This document shows, one piece after another, positions 40,790 through 48,662 of a stretch of 64,000 nt of DNA. Both the position numbers and the translations under genes were made by a program. Within the stretch, counting starts at the first letter, position 1. Every line of letters starts with the position of its first letter. The notes below the pieces were generated by a model that worked only from the letters and a program-made list of their open reading frames with translations, was not told where the DNA came from and made no database searches. This DNA comes from JAFGCY01 sp964609245 (GTDB taxonomy: Bacteria > 4484-113 > JAFGCY01): the NCBI GenBank assembly GCA_964609245.1, contig CAZSSB010000008.1:28747-92746 (forward strand), given 5' to 3'.

Positions 40790-41861
40790 GGACGGACCCC
40801 CCCTTGCGCTGCTGGCGCCGCCGCCGGTAGACCTGCAGGATGTCCAGCGCGGCGAACAGCACGAACTGCGCGATCAGCAGGAAGATCACCCACTGGTAGA
40901 TCTGCTTGAGGATGTAGAGGCCCAGCTGCTCCGTGCGGCTGACCGACTTGTGGCTGAAGGCGGCGGCGAAGTTCAGCTGCGCGCCCTCGTGGCACTGGCC
41001 GCAGGTCTTGGCCAGGCTGCGCTGGTTGACCATGCTGCGCGGGTCGTCGGCGGCGTAGATGGCGTGCGTGCCGTGGCAGTTGGAGCAGACCGCCACGCTG
41101 ATCCCGCCCAGCATCGCGCGGCGGCCGTGGAAGCTCTCCTCGAAGGTGGCGCCCACCTCGCGGGTCAGTCCGGCCCGGGCCTTGACGTCGGCCTGGTCGT
41201 GGCAGGTCAGGCAGGTGTCCGGGACATTGCCCGGATTGGTCTGGGAGCGTTTGTCGTCGGCGGGCAGGATGTAGTGGATGCCGTGGCAGTCCATGCAGAA
41301 CGGAGCGTCGGTATCCTTGTGCTCAAGCACCGAGACGCCGTGCACGGAGGTCTTGTACTGCTCGTATTCCTCCGGGTGGCACTCCAGGCAGGCGTTGAGC
41401 GCGACGGTCAGCGTCATGTCCAGCCCGGCCAGCTCCACCATCCGCGCCAGATCCTGCTCCCGGGGCGACTCGCCGGCGCCGTCCAGCGGCTCAACCTCGG
41501 GCGCGTGGCAGGGCGCGCAGCGGTCCCGCACGGGCGCCATCCCGGCCAGCCGGTGGCCGTGGGAGTCGATGTTGGTGTGGCAGGCGTCGCAGCCCAGCCG
41601 CGCGTGCACGGATTGCAGGAAAAGCTGGCTGTTGACCCACAGCGAGTGGCGCGGGTTGTCGGGGCGCCTGACGACCGGGTTGTAGCTGCCGTGGCAGGCC
41701 AGGCAGGTCTCCGTGCCCGTCAGCTGGCGCGTGAAACGCTCGTGGTCCCAGCCGTCGTCGGCCGGCTCGACTGCGGGCTGCTGGGCTGCGGCGAGGGCCG
41801 GACCGAGCAGCCAACCGGCCAGCAGGCAGATTGTCAGGCACCTGTGCATTGTCACTTTCAT
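40782..41861 (-). CDS. Membrane-anchored octahaem cytochrome c
   Basis: 359 aa from the ATG at 41859-41861 (a second ATG lies four codons on). Signal peptide CLTICLLAGWLLGPALAAAQ. Eight CxxCH motifs: CLACH, CDACH, CAPCH, CLECH, CMDCH, CLTCH, CSNCH and CGQCH. A C-terminal transmembrane helix (IYQWVIFLLIAQFVLFAALDIL) is followed by a basic cytoplasmic end (YRRRRQQRKGG). The body therefore sits in the periplasm, tethered next to the cytochrome b encoded immediately downstream. The start overlaps the stop of the preceding small gene as ATGA. Confidence 0.87.
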   Translation of the reverse strand: MKVTMHRCLTICLLAGWLLGPALAAAQQPAVEPADDGWDHERFTRQLTGTETCLACHGSYNPVVRRPDNPRHSLWVNSQLFLQSVHARLGCDACHTNIDSHGHRLAGMAPVRDRCAPCHAPEVEPLDGAGESPREQDLARMVELAGLDMTLTVALNACLECHPEEYEQYKTSVHGVSVLEHKDTDAPFCMDCHGIHYILPADDKRSQTNPGNVPDTCLTCHDQADVKARAGLTREVGATFEESFHGRRAMLGGISVAVCSNCHGTHAIYAADDPRSMVNQRSLAKTCGQCHEGAQLNFAAAFSHKSVSRTEQLGLYILKQIYQWVIFLLIAQFVLFAALDILQVYRRRRQQRKGGSVHV

Positions 41862-42223
41862 CGCGGTGGCATCGGAAAAGAGCGGAAGCGGGCCCAGTAG
41901 ACGCCCGCGCCGATTCCGGCGGCCAGAATCACGCAGATCGTCCAGACGCAGACCACGCCGATGAAGACGCCCATGACGATACCGGCCAGGCCCGCCAGGG
42001 AGCCGAGGCGGTCCACAAGAAACATGTCGGTGAAGAACTCGTAGCCCCCGAGGATGCCGTAGGAAACACCGAAGAACACCCCCCAGGCCAGAAACAGTGC
42101 GTGGCCGAACCAGCTGCCGACGACGATGTAGCGGCGCAGCAGGTCCCAAGCGGTCAGCGCCTCGACCTGGATGACGTCGCCGCCCCGCCGCCGCGGCAGC
42201 CCGGGTGGATCAATCGCGCTCAC
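41858..42223 (-). CDS. Small membrane protein of the cytochrome operon
   Basis: About 121 aa. A GTG at 42221-42223 is the likeliest start, 11 nt after AGGAGG; a TTG three codons upstream is only 2 nt from that site. Two hydrophobic segments: SWFGHALFLAWGVFFGVSYGIL and AGIVMGVFIGVVCVWTICVILAAGIGAGVYW. No haem motif. The stop overlaps the start of the octahaem gene, so translation is coupled. Probably an accessory or assembly subunit of the b/c complex; the function is not recognised. Confidence 0.65.
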   Translation of the reverse strand: MSAIDPPGLPRRRGGDVIQVEALTAWDLLRRYIVVGSWFGHALFLAWGVFFGVSYGILGGYEFFTDMFLVDRLGSLAGLAGIVMGVFIGVVCVWTICVILAAGIGAGVYWARFRSFPMPPR

Positions 42224-42363
42224 GTGTCTCAATGCCTCCTGACACCGCCGGGGCGGTCTTCATCCGCTGGCCGTCCATGGCGGCTTTGTGTCTCATTCTA
42301 ACACAATCTCAATATACCCCCCCACGTATGCGCGCGGGGCGGGCACTATATCTCGATGCCGTG

Positions 42364-44325
42364 CTAATCGACGTCGCCGTGTTCCTTGTACACGCCGCCT
42401 GGACCGAACTTGTGGCAGCGCGAGCACTGGTAGCCGGCGAAGTGGTCCTCGCGATCGGTGTGGCAGACGGTGCAGGCGTCGTAGTGGGCGGCGAACGTAT
42501 GGCTGGCGTGGCAGTAGCTGCATTCGGCGTGGCCCGGGCTGCGGTGCTCGGCGGGCAGGTCCGGGTGGCACAGGGAGCAGGAGCCGTCCGCCCCGACATA
42601 CTCCACACTGTGATCCTGCGCGTGACAGGTGTCGCAGCCCTCATGCAGCTCGCTGGGCGCCTGGTCCACCACGTCGCCGTGACACAGCTCGCAGGATTTC
42701 TCGATGCCGCTGAAGGCAAAGCCGTGGTCGAAGGCGTGGCAGTTGGCGCAGTCGGCGTGCAGCTGATTGGGCGCGTCGGTGGCGGCGTCACTGTGGCACA
42801 GCTGGCAGGAGGCCTCCTGGCCGGCGAAGGCAAAGGCGTGGTCCGGCTCGTGGCAGAGCAGGCAGTCGCGGTGCAGGTCGTTCGGCGCCGCGTCCGCTGC
42901 GTCCGCGTGGCAGATCTGGCAGCTGTCCTTGATCGCGACGCTGCCGAAGTCGTGGGGGCTGTGGCAGACATCGCAGCTCTGGTGGCCGCTCGGCGTATCG
43001 TCCCAGCCCAGGCCGTCGGCGGCCTCGAAGTGGCAGAGCAGGCAGGTCGACTCCTGGCCGATGAAGCGGAAGCGGCCCTGCCGCATCGGCTCGACCTCGT
43101 GGCAGTTGGCGCAGCTGAGGTGCATCTCGGGCGGATTGGCGCCGAAGGAAGGCAGGTTGTCGTCGCCCTGGTGGCAGGCGCCGCAGCTGCCGCTCTTCGG
43201 CATCGTCGCCACGCCGTGGGGATCGTGACAGGCCCCGCAGTCGTCGGGGTGGAATTCGAGCTGGTGCTCGAACACCGAGTCCAGTTCGTGGCAGCGCTGA
43301 CAGGTGCGCCTGAACGAGGTGAACCAGCTATGGGGCGGGTGGCAGGTGATACAGCGCTGGTGCTGCTCCGGAACCCCCTCGGCCGCCAGGGCGACGCCCT
43401 GGCCCGCGTGGCAGCGCCCGCAGGCGCCGCTGCCCCGGAAGCTGAAGTCGTCGAGGACGTGGCAGTTCTCGCAGTCGAGGTGCTGCTGGGGCTGGCCCTC
43501 GCAGACGATGCCCTGGTATTCCTCGTGGCAGTCCTCGCAGCAGCGCTTGATCTCGGGCGTGGTGAAGTGCGGCTCGTGGCAGACCAGGCAGTCCGCGGGA
43601 TGGGCCGGGATGCGGTGCACCAGCACCTGCTCGGCCTGGCCATGGCAGACGGTGCAGACGCTGCCGCCCGTCGGCGGGGGCAGATGCGCGGCGTGGCACA
43701 GCGAGCACTTGACGTCGCTGCCCTGGGGGTGGCGGACCTCGGTCAGTTCGTGGTGGCAGGTGACGCACAGCTCGATGGCCGCCGGCGCGGCGCTGTCGTG
43801 GGGCCGGTGGCAGTGGTCGCAGCGGACCATCTCGTCCACGCCCGTCTTGCAGTGGCCGTAGATGTTGCCGCCGAAGTCGTCGCCCGCGTGGCACTTGACG
43901 CACAGGTGGTCCATCATCCGCTGGGGGTCGTCGGAGGCGGCCTGGGCCTCGCGGGTGAAGTAGTGGCAGCTCAGGCAGTGGTTCTCCCAGACGGGCGCGG
44001 CCACCGTCCGCTCCGCGTGGCAGTCCTTGCAGACCTCGTGGGCGTGGTCGATGGGCAGCGGCGCCGTGGAGAGGTGGCACTCGCCGCAGACCACCCCGCC
44101 GGCGAAGTGCAGCTCGTGCTCGCGGTTGCCCGTGATGTCGGGCAACTCCTCCGGGGTAAAGGGCTCGATGTGCTCAGCTTCAACCTTGCCACTGAGCCCG
44201 GCGGCCGCCCGGCGGTCCGCGTCTGTCTCAGTTGAGTCGCCGCAGGCCCCCAGCGCCAGTAGGCCGCCCGCCAGCGCCAGAACCGCCGGCTGCGCGACAC
44301 GTCTCATGAGGATTGGATTCAGCAT
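42364..44325 (-). CDS. 29-haem cytochrome c lipoprotein
   Basis: 653 aa, with 29 CxxCH motifs counted by eye (first VVCGECH near residue 78, last YQCSRCHKF near 638), about one haem per 20 residues. The signal PAVLALAGGLLALGAC has a lipobox Cys followed by Gly-Asp. The C-terminal half is periodic: pairs such as SCQLCHSDAATDAPNQLHADCANCHAFDHGFAF recur about every 35-40 residues, suggesting growth by internal duplication of a two-haem unit. Such proteins carry electrons over long distances at the cell surface. The ATG at 44323-44325 follows TACAAT by 9 nt. The small membrane protein and b/c genes follow after a 140-bp gap. Confidence 0.9.
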   Translation of the reverse strand: MLNPILMRRVAQPAVLALAGGLLALGACGDSTETDADRRAAAGLSGKVEAEHIEPFTPEELPDITGNREHELHFAGGVVCGECHLSTAPLPIDHAHEVCKDCHAERTVAAPVWENHCLSCHYFTREAQAASDDPQRMMDHLCVKCHAGDDFGGNIYGHCKTGVDEMVRCDHCHRPHDSAAPAAIELCVTCHHELTEVRHPQGSDVKCSLCHAAHLPPPTGGSVCTVCHGQAEQVLVHRIPAHPADCLVCHEPHFTTPEIKRCCEDCHEEYQGIVCEGQPQQHLDCENCHVLDDFSFRGSGACGRCHAGQGVALAAEGVPEQHQRCITCHPPHSWFTSFRRTCQRCHELDSVFEHQLEFHPDDCGACHDPHGVATMPKSGSCGACHQGDDNLPSFGANPPEMHLSCANCHEVEPMRQGRFRFIGQESTCLLCHFEAADGLGWDDTPSGHQSCDVCHSPHDFGSVAIKDSCQICHADAADAAPNDLHRDCLLCHEPDHAFAFAGQEASCQLCHSDAATDAPNQLHADCANCHAFDHGFAFSGIEKSCELCHGDVVDQAPSELHEGCDTCHAQDHSVEYVGADGSCSLCHPDLPAEHRSPGHAECSYCHASHTFAAHYDACTVCHTDREDHFAGYQCSRCHKFGPGGVYKEHGDVD

Positions 44326-44334
44326 CGCCGGGTA

Positions 44335-44340
44335 ATTGTA
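44335..44340 (-). promoter_or_regulatory. -10 box of the 29-haem gene, leaderless arrangement
   Basis: TACAAT on the minus strand, 9 nt before the ATG; an iron-box-like array lies about 40 nt further upstream. Confidence 0.5.
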
Positions 44341-44378
44341 GCGGAAAACGACCGGATTCGCATATGCACGCCCGGACT

Positions 44379-44394
44379 ATTCTCATTCTCAATT
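44379..44394 (-). promoter_or_regulatory. Iron-box (Fur)-like hexamer array
   Basis: On the minus strand the sequence reads AATTGAGAATGAGAAT, two GAGAAT hexamers in tandem as in the GATAAT-repeat view of Fur boxes. It sits just upstream of the 29-haem promoter. Confidence 0.4.
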
Positions 44395-44813
44395 AGTTGA
44401 AGCCCCGGCGGACCGGTCCTTACCAATTGCTGAGCGGCAGCTTGATGATGTACCGGTCGCCCCAGTTGCAATATTCCCATTGCACTACATCAGAGCACGC
44501 AGGCGCGCGGATCGGCATCAGTGAAGAGCAGGTAGTGGTCGGTGGTCAGTGGGCAGTGGTCGTTGATCGGTGGTCAGCAGGGCGGGCGTCTCGCCTGCCA
44601 TTCCGCTGGCAGGGGCGGGGCCGAGCCCCGCCCTGATTACCGGGTAGCGCAAGCACCCCTGCTTGCGATCCGCGCGAATCCGCGAGCACGGAGGCTCGCG
44701 CTACCGCCCCGCGCGAAGTGTCCCCTCGGAAGAGCGGCACAAGTGTGTACTCGCTGTCCTCGGAGTTGCGTTACACTTTGATACCACGGGTCTGCCCGGG
44801 ATGGGAGGTCTGC
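44395..44813. repeat. Upstream region of lipoprotein paralogue 1: GTCAGTGG repeats, REPs, duplicated leader
   Basis: GGTGGTCAGTGGGCAGTGGTC-type repeats lie at about 44538-44573 and REP elements at about 44575-44705. From 44732 to 44813 comes a leader nearly identical to 54359-54440 on the opposite strand, with TACACT (44772-44777) and GGGAGG (44803-44808). Confidence 0.7.
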
Positions 44814-46847
44814 ATGACTGCAATCAGCCGGATACTGGCCGGGGGATGCGCCGCGCTGGCAACGATGGCGCTGATGGCGTGCGGCGGCGGGGCGAGCAGC
44901 GTCAAACCGGTGGCGCTGCTTAACACGGGCGGCGGCGGTGCGGCAGACGAGGCGGCATTGACAGACTTCGCGGATGGCTTCCCCCTGACCGTTTTGCCAG
45001 ACAGCTTCCTTGGAGCAGAGCCGGCGGGCAAGTTCTCGCTCGCCGTCAGTCGCGCGGGCGAGGAGTTGGTAGGCACCATCGAGGTTGTTGACGCACAGCG
45101 CCTGCGCGCGCTGTACTGCGAGCTAACCTATGACCCATCGCGGTACACGCCGCTCGGCACGGAGCATCTGCCGCTGGGCGGCGGCGCGGATGGCGCAGCG
45201 CTGGCGTCCGCATCCGGAGGCAGCGATGAGATGCTGACGCTCAGCGTACTAGACCGGCCGGGCACTGTGCACATCGGCCAGGTGCTGGCGCACTGGCAGG
45301 AGCGGGACGGGATCAGCGGTGACAGTGAACTGGCGCGTGTGCGGTTCGCACAGCGACCGTTCGCAGCGACGAAGGGCGCCGACGCTGCGCTGCCTGTAGC
45401 CACGGAGCGGCCGCTGCTGACGGTGATCATGCAGCCGGCCTGGCTGGACTGGCGCTTTCACCAGCTGGGCGACTACAACCAGGACGGGGTGGTGGGGGTC
45501 AGCGACCTGACCCCGCTGGGGATGCACTTCGGCGAGGCCGGGGACGTGGAGAGCGGGCATATCATCACACCCGATGGAACCTGGGTTGAGAGATTCGACT
45601 TCGCTGGCGGTGACGTGCGGCAGCTGATCGACACGAGCGAGAGCGGCGAGATCGACATCTTCGATATTACGGCGATCGGCGTGAACTTCGGCCGGGGCGC
45701 GGACTCGTTCGCGGTCTACCACGCGGCGAGCCGCGCCGCGTACAGCGCCGAGGGCACGGCCAGCGTGCAGCCGCTGGCGGTATTCCCCTACGCACAGGTG
45801 CGCCGCGGAGAACCCGCGGGAGAGCAGGTGGTGTTCAACGTTACGCTGCCCGGCCTCGTCGATGGCGATTTCTACTGGGTTCAGCCGCTGATTGCCGACG
45901 CGCCCGGTCCGGCCAGCCAGCCCGCCCGCGTCGACCTCTCCCTGGTGGACGACTTCAGCGCGTGGCTCGGCGAGGAGTGCTTCCTCGACGGCGGCCACGT
46001 GGACAGCGTGCGAGTGGAGGTCGGCGTCAGCGGCGATCAGATCGCGGTGGACACCATTATCAGCGGCTACGACCGGATGCGGCTCTTGTCCGTGTCGCTG
46101 GACTACGATGTGACGTCTTATCGAACCGGAGAGTGGGGCGGGACGTGGGGCACCTACTTAAGCTCAAGCACCCGCGCAGTCATGCCTCGCCATGGCGATG
46201 GGCCAGGATTCGAAACGTGCCGCACTCTGCACGAGGCAAAGGTCTTCGCCTTGAACGACTTCGACGGTCAGGCAAGCGGGGATGAATGGCGGATCGCCCG
46301 GTCTTTCTTCACGCAGGAGCATGGAAGCGTTGACTACTCTCTCAGTGGGCCGCTCAGCGCCTACTACTATCCGCCGCAGGCAGCTCTCGCCTACGAACCC
46401 GCCTCGCAGCAGTTGACTTGGCATTACATGCTGACAGGCGATGCGAACCAGGATACGCTTGTGCAAATCGACGACATCCTGATGATCCTCCGTTTCTACG
46501 AAACCGCTGTGTCGAGCTTCTTCGCGCCTGAAGCGTTGGCAGACTTGGCTGGCGACGGCTACGTGAGCATTGCGGACCTTACAGCGCTCGGCCAGAACCT
46601 CGGCTATCACCTCGAAGGCTACCGCGTATACATGGGAGAATGGGGCTCGTATCTGGACTACGGTGTTGGCGCGCGGCTCTTGGGCTCGATGTCTGTCTTG
46701 GAGGACGCCATTGGTGACCGTTTCAACGAGCGCTTGCGCTTCGAGTTCCACGTTGATGAGCCGGTATCCGGGCAGTTCCTCTGGATCGCACCCTACGTCG
46801 GAGCCACGAGCTACCAACCCCTAGATGATCCGGTGGAGATACCGTAG
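44814..46847 (+). CDS. Cohesin/dockerin-like lipoprotein, paralogue 1
   Basis: 677 aa, ATG at 44814 with GGGAGG 5 nt upstream. The signal ends ALMACGGG (lipobox). An N-terminal cohesin-like beta domain (LRALYCELTYDPSRYTPLG ... LARVRFAQRP) is followed by EF-hand-like dockerin segments GDYNQDGVVGVSDLTPLGMHF and DTSESGEIDIFDITAIGVNFG. A second pair near the C-terminus is GDANQDTLVQIDDILMILRFY and DLAGDGYVSIADLTALGQNLG, giving four Ca-binding-type segments. Function is probably surface assembly or adhesion; no catalytic domain. Its first about 60 codons and leader are almost identical to the gene at 52343-54358. Confidence 0.75.
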   Translation: MTAISRILAGGCAALATMALMACGGGASSVKPVALLNTGGGGAADEAALTDFADGFPLTVLPDSFLGAEPAGKFSLAVSRAGEELVGTIEVVDAQRLRALYCELTYDPSRYTPLGTEHLPLGGGADGAALASASGGSDEMLTLSVLDRPGTVHIGQVLAHWQERDGISGDSELARVRFAQRPFAATKGADAALPVATERPLLTVIMQPAWLDWRFHQLGDYNQDGVVGVSDLTPLGMHFGEAGDVESGHIITPDGTWVERFDFAGGDVRQLIDTSESGEIDIFDITAIGVNFGRGADSFAVYHAASRAAYSAEGTASVQPLAVFPYAQVRRGEPAGEQVVFNVTLPGLVDGDFYWVQPLIADAPGPASQPARVDLSLVDDFSAWLGEECFLDGGHVDSVRVEVGVSGDQIAVDTIISGYDRMRLLSVSLDYDVTSYRTGEWGGTWGTYLSSSTRAVMPRHGDGPGFETCRTLHEAKVFALNDFDGQASGDEWRIARSFFTQEHGSVDYSLSGPLSAYYYPPQAALAYEPASQQLTWHYMLTGDANQDTLVQIDDILMILRFYETAVSSFFAPEALADLAGDGYVSIADLTALGQNLGYHLEGYRVYMGEWGSYLDYGVGARLLGSMSVLEDAIGDRFNERLRFEFHVDEPVSGQFLWIAPYVGATSYQPLDDPVEIP

Positions 46848-46907
46848 GGGTCAGCGGACCAGGCGTGGTGCAAATGCTGGCGGAGTAGCCGCGAGTATCC
46901 ACATCCC

Positions 46908-47050
46908 CCGGCAGGCCGGGCTTTAGCCCGGCGATTCGTAGGGGCGGGTCTAAGACCCGCCCTGACGTAACGATCAATCGGGCAGCGCGGATCAGCCCAG
47001 CGCATCAGGTGATTCTCATCCTGAGGGCCGGTCTTAGACCGGCCCCTACG
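46908..47050. repeat. REP cluster between the lipoprotein and ArsG-like genes
   Basis: A CCGGGCTTTAGCCCGG element, GTAG-GGGCGGGTCTAAGACCCGCCC and an inverted GGCCGGTCTTAGACCGGCC element ending CCCCTAC. Confidence 0.82.
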
Positions 47051-47074
47051 GGAGCGGAGAGGCGCGCGTTTCCC

Positions 47075-47764
47075 TTACACCGCGCCATACACGTAGCGCA
47101 GGGTCAGGAAGATGCCGACGGCGATGAAGACGACGCCCGTCAGGCGCCGCGCCCACAGCTCGATGCTCGTGAGCACGTTGAAGGCGCGGGCCACGTAGTG
47201 CGCGCCCAGTGCGATCAGCGCCGCGAAGACGATCACCGGCAGCGCCGTGCCGATGCCGTAGAGGGCGGGCAGCAGCAGGCTGGAGCGGTGCTGAGCGGCC
47301 AGCGGGATCAGGCTGCCGAAGAACAGCGCCGCCGAGGTGGGGCAGAAGGTCAGGGCGAAGACGATCCCCAGCAGCAGCGCCCCCCAGACGCCGCTTCTGT
47401 CCACGCGCTGCTTGAGCCCTTCACTGACGCCGCCGCCGACCCACCGGAAGCTGATCAGCTGCAGCAGCAGCATGCCCGCGATGATCAGCAGCGGGCCGAG
47501 CAGCAGGTGCATGTACTTCTGCAGAAAGCGCGAGACGGCCGGGATCGCCAGCAGCCCGGCCACGATCGCCGCGCCCAGCGCCACGTAGGTCAGCGTGCGG
47601 CCAATTGTGTAGAGCAGGCCCGAGAGCAGTACCAGCCGGGTGCGCTCCACCCGGCGGCCGATGTAGGTGATCGCGGCGATGTTGGTCGCCAGCGGGCAGG
47701 GGCTGATCGAGGTCAGGATCCCCAGCCACAGCGCGGCCAGCATGCCGCCGACAAGTCCGCTCAC
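47075..47764 (-). CDS. CcdA/DsbD-like membrane protein, ArsG-family transporter
   Basis: 229 aa, six predicted helices. GTG start at 47762-47764 overlaps the ArsF stop as GTGA. The paired cysteines of the CcdA/DsbD fold lie in LTSISPCPLATNIAAI and FALTFCPTSAALFFG. In this gene context (ArsF-like, thioredoxin and permease genes in one operon) the closest known group is the ArsG permease proposed for aromatic arsenicals. An alternative is thiol electron transfer to the periplasm for cytochrome maturation. Confidence 0.78.
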   Translation of the reverse strand: MSGLVGGMLAALWLGILTSISPCPLATNIAAITYIGRRVERTRLVLLSGLLYTIGRTLTYVALGAAIVAGLLAIPAVSRFLQKYMHLLLGPLLIIAGMLLLQLISFRWVGGGVSEGLKQRVDRSGVWGALLLGIVFALTFCPTSAALFFGSLIPLAAQHRSSLLLPALYGIGTALPVIVFAALIALGAHYVARAFNVLTSIELWARRLTGVVFIAVGIFLTLRYVYGAV

Positions 47765-48375
47765 GCTCTGCTCTCGCCACTGTCACTGCCGTCGGCCGCC
47801 ACACCTTCCGCCGGCTCGTCACCGGCGAGGAACCGCCGGACCTCCGCATCGATGTACTCGCTGAACCGCTCCTCACTGCCCAGCAGGTCCCAGACCTGAT
47901 CCAGGTTGCGCCAGCGCCCCCGCTCGCCGTCGATCCATTCCACCAGGACCACCTGTTTGGTGAACAGCTCGTAGTCATCCACGTAGTGCGCATACTCGTC
48001 GAGGTCCGTGTTGAGCAGCTGCCAGCGCAGCCGGCCTTCCTCAAGCTCGTCCTCGAACCCGCTCGTCACGGCACTGTGACTCCAGGTCTCGATCTTGTGG
48101 CAGCTCGGGCAGCGCACGGTATTGCAGAAGTAATACGCCGTCACCTGCCGCTCCGGGCCGTCCGGGTCGTAATCGACGCCGGGCGTCGCCGCCGGCGGGG
48201 CCGCAGCCTGGGTTGCGGCGGGCGTCGCGGCTGCCGAACCAGCGGCGGCCACTTCTGTACCCTGCCCATCCTCGGCACTGGCGCCGTTGCCACCGGTCTC
48301 CTTCAGCACCACCAGCAACAGGCTGGCGGCGACGAACACAATCAGCACTACGCTCACGATCGCTTTCACGTTCAT
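47761..48375 (-). CDS. ArsF-family exported thiol protein (nitrophenyl-compound nitroreductase subunit type)
   Basis: 204 aa from the ATG at 48373-48375. A single N-terminal helix (IVSVVLIVFVAASLLLVVL) anchors or exports it; a low-complexity Ala/Pro/Thr linker follows. The conserved domain opens VTAYYFCNTVRCPSCHKIETWS, with three cysteines in Cx5CxxC-like spacing, and continues with YELFTKQVVLVEW and WRNLDQVWDLL, the pattern of the ArsF family. CPSCH also fits the CxxCH haem motif by chance, but the context argues for a redox thiol. It acts with the thioredoxin and ArsG genes beside it. Confidence 0.78.
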   Translation of the reverse strand: MNVKAIVSVVLIVFVAASLLLVVLKETGGNGASAEDGQGTEVAAAGSAAATPAATQAAAPPAATPGVDYDPDGPERQVTAYYFCNTVRCPSCHKIETWSHSAVTSGFEDELEEGRLRWQLLNTDLDEYAHYVDDYELFTKQVVLVEWIDGERGRWRNLDQVWDLLGSEERFSEYIDAEVRRFLAGDEPAEGVAADGSDSGESRA

Positions 48376-48419
48376 CGGTTCACACCCTTGTTGTGATTGG
48401 CGCGCATTCCCCAATGCCG

Positions 48420-48653
48420 CTAGCCGATGATCTCCTTCAGTTCGTCCGGAGTGGGCACCTTGCCCTGGAAGGCCACCTCGCCGTCGATCACCAGCGCGGG
48501 CGTCAGCATCACGCCGAAGCCGGTGATCTCCCCGATGTCGGTCACCTTGGTCAGCTCGTATTCGATGCCCAGCTGCCTCGCCGCCATGTCGACCGCCGCC
48601 GCCAGCTGATTGCAGCGCGGACAGCCCGGCCCCAGTACTTTCAGCTCCTTCAT
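48420..48653 (-). CDS. Small thioredoxin-family redox protein
   Basis: 77 aa minimal thioredoxin fold. Active site GPGCPRCNQL near residues 8-17, cis-proline region VMLTPALVIDGEV, end TPDELKEIIG. Proteins of this small type (thioredoxin_3) often lie beside DUF318 permeases and arsenic genes. Cytoplasmic; may supply reducing equivalents to the permease or ArsF. It starts 9 nt after the permease stop. Confidence 0.9.
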   Translation of the reverse strand: MKELKVLGPGCPRCNQLAAAVDMAARQLGIEYELTKVTDIGEITGFGVMLTPALVIDGEVAFQGKVPTPDELKEIIG

Positions 48654-48662
48654 CTTCCACCT

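Noticed and set aside
42205..44235. 676-codon plus-strand frame and a 444-codon minus frame over the 29-haem gene
   Set aside because: Both are alternative frames of CxxCH-rich DNA; only the 653-aa frame gives regular haem motifs and a lipoprotein signal.
48072..48120. Haem-binding CxxCH in the ArsF-like protein
   Set aside because: CPSCH occurs once, within the family's conserved cysteine cluster and next to thioredoxin genes; a redox thiol is the better explanation.
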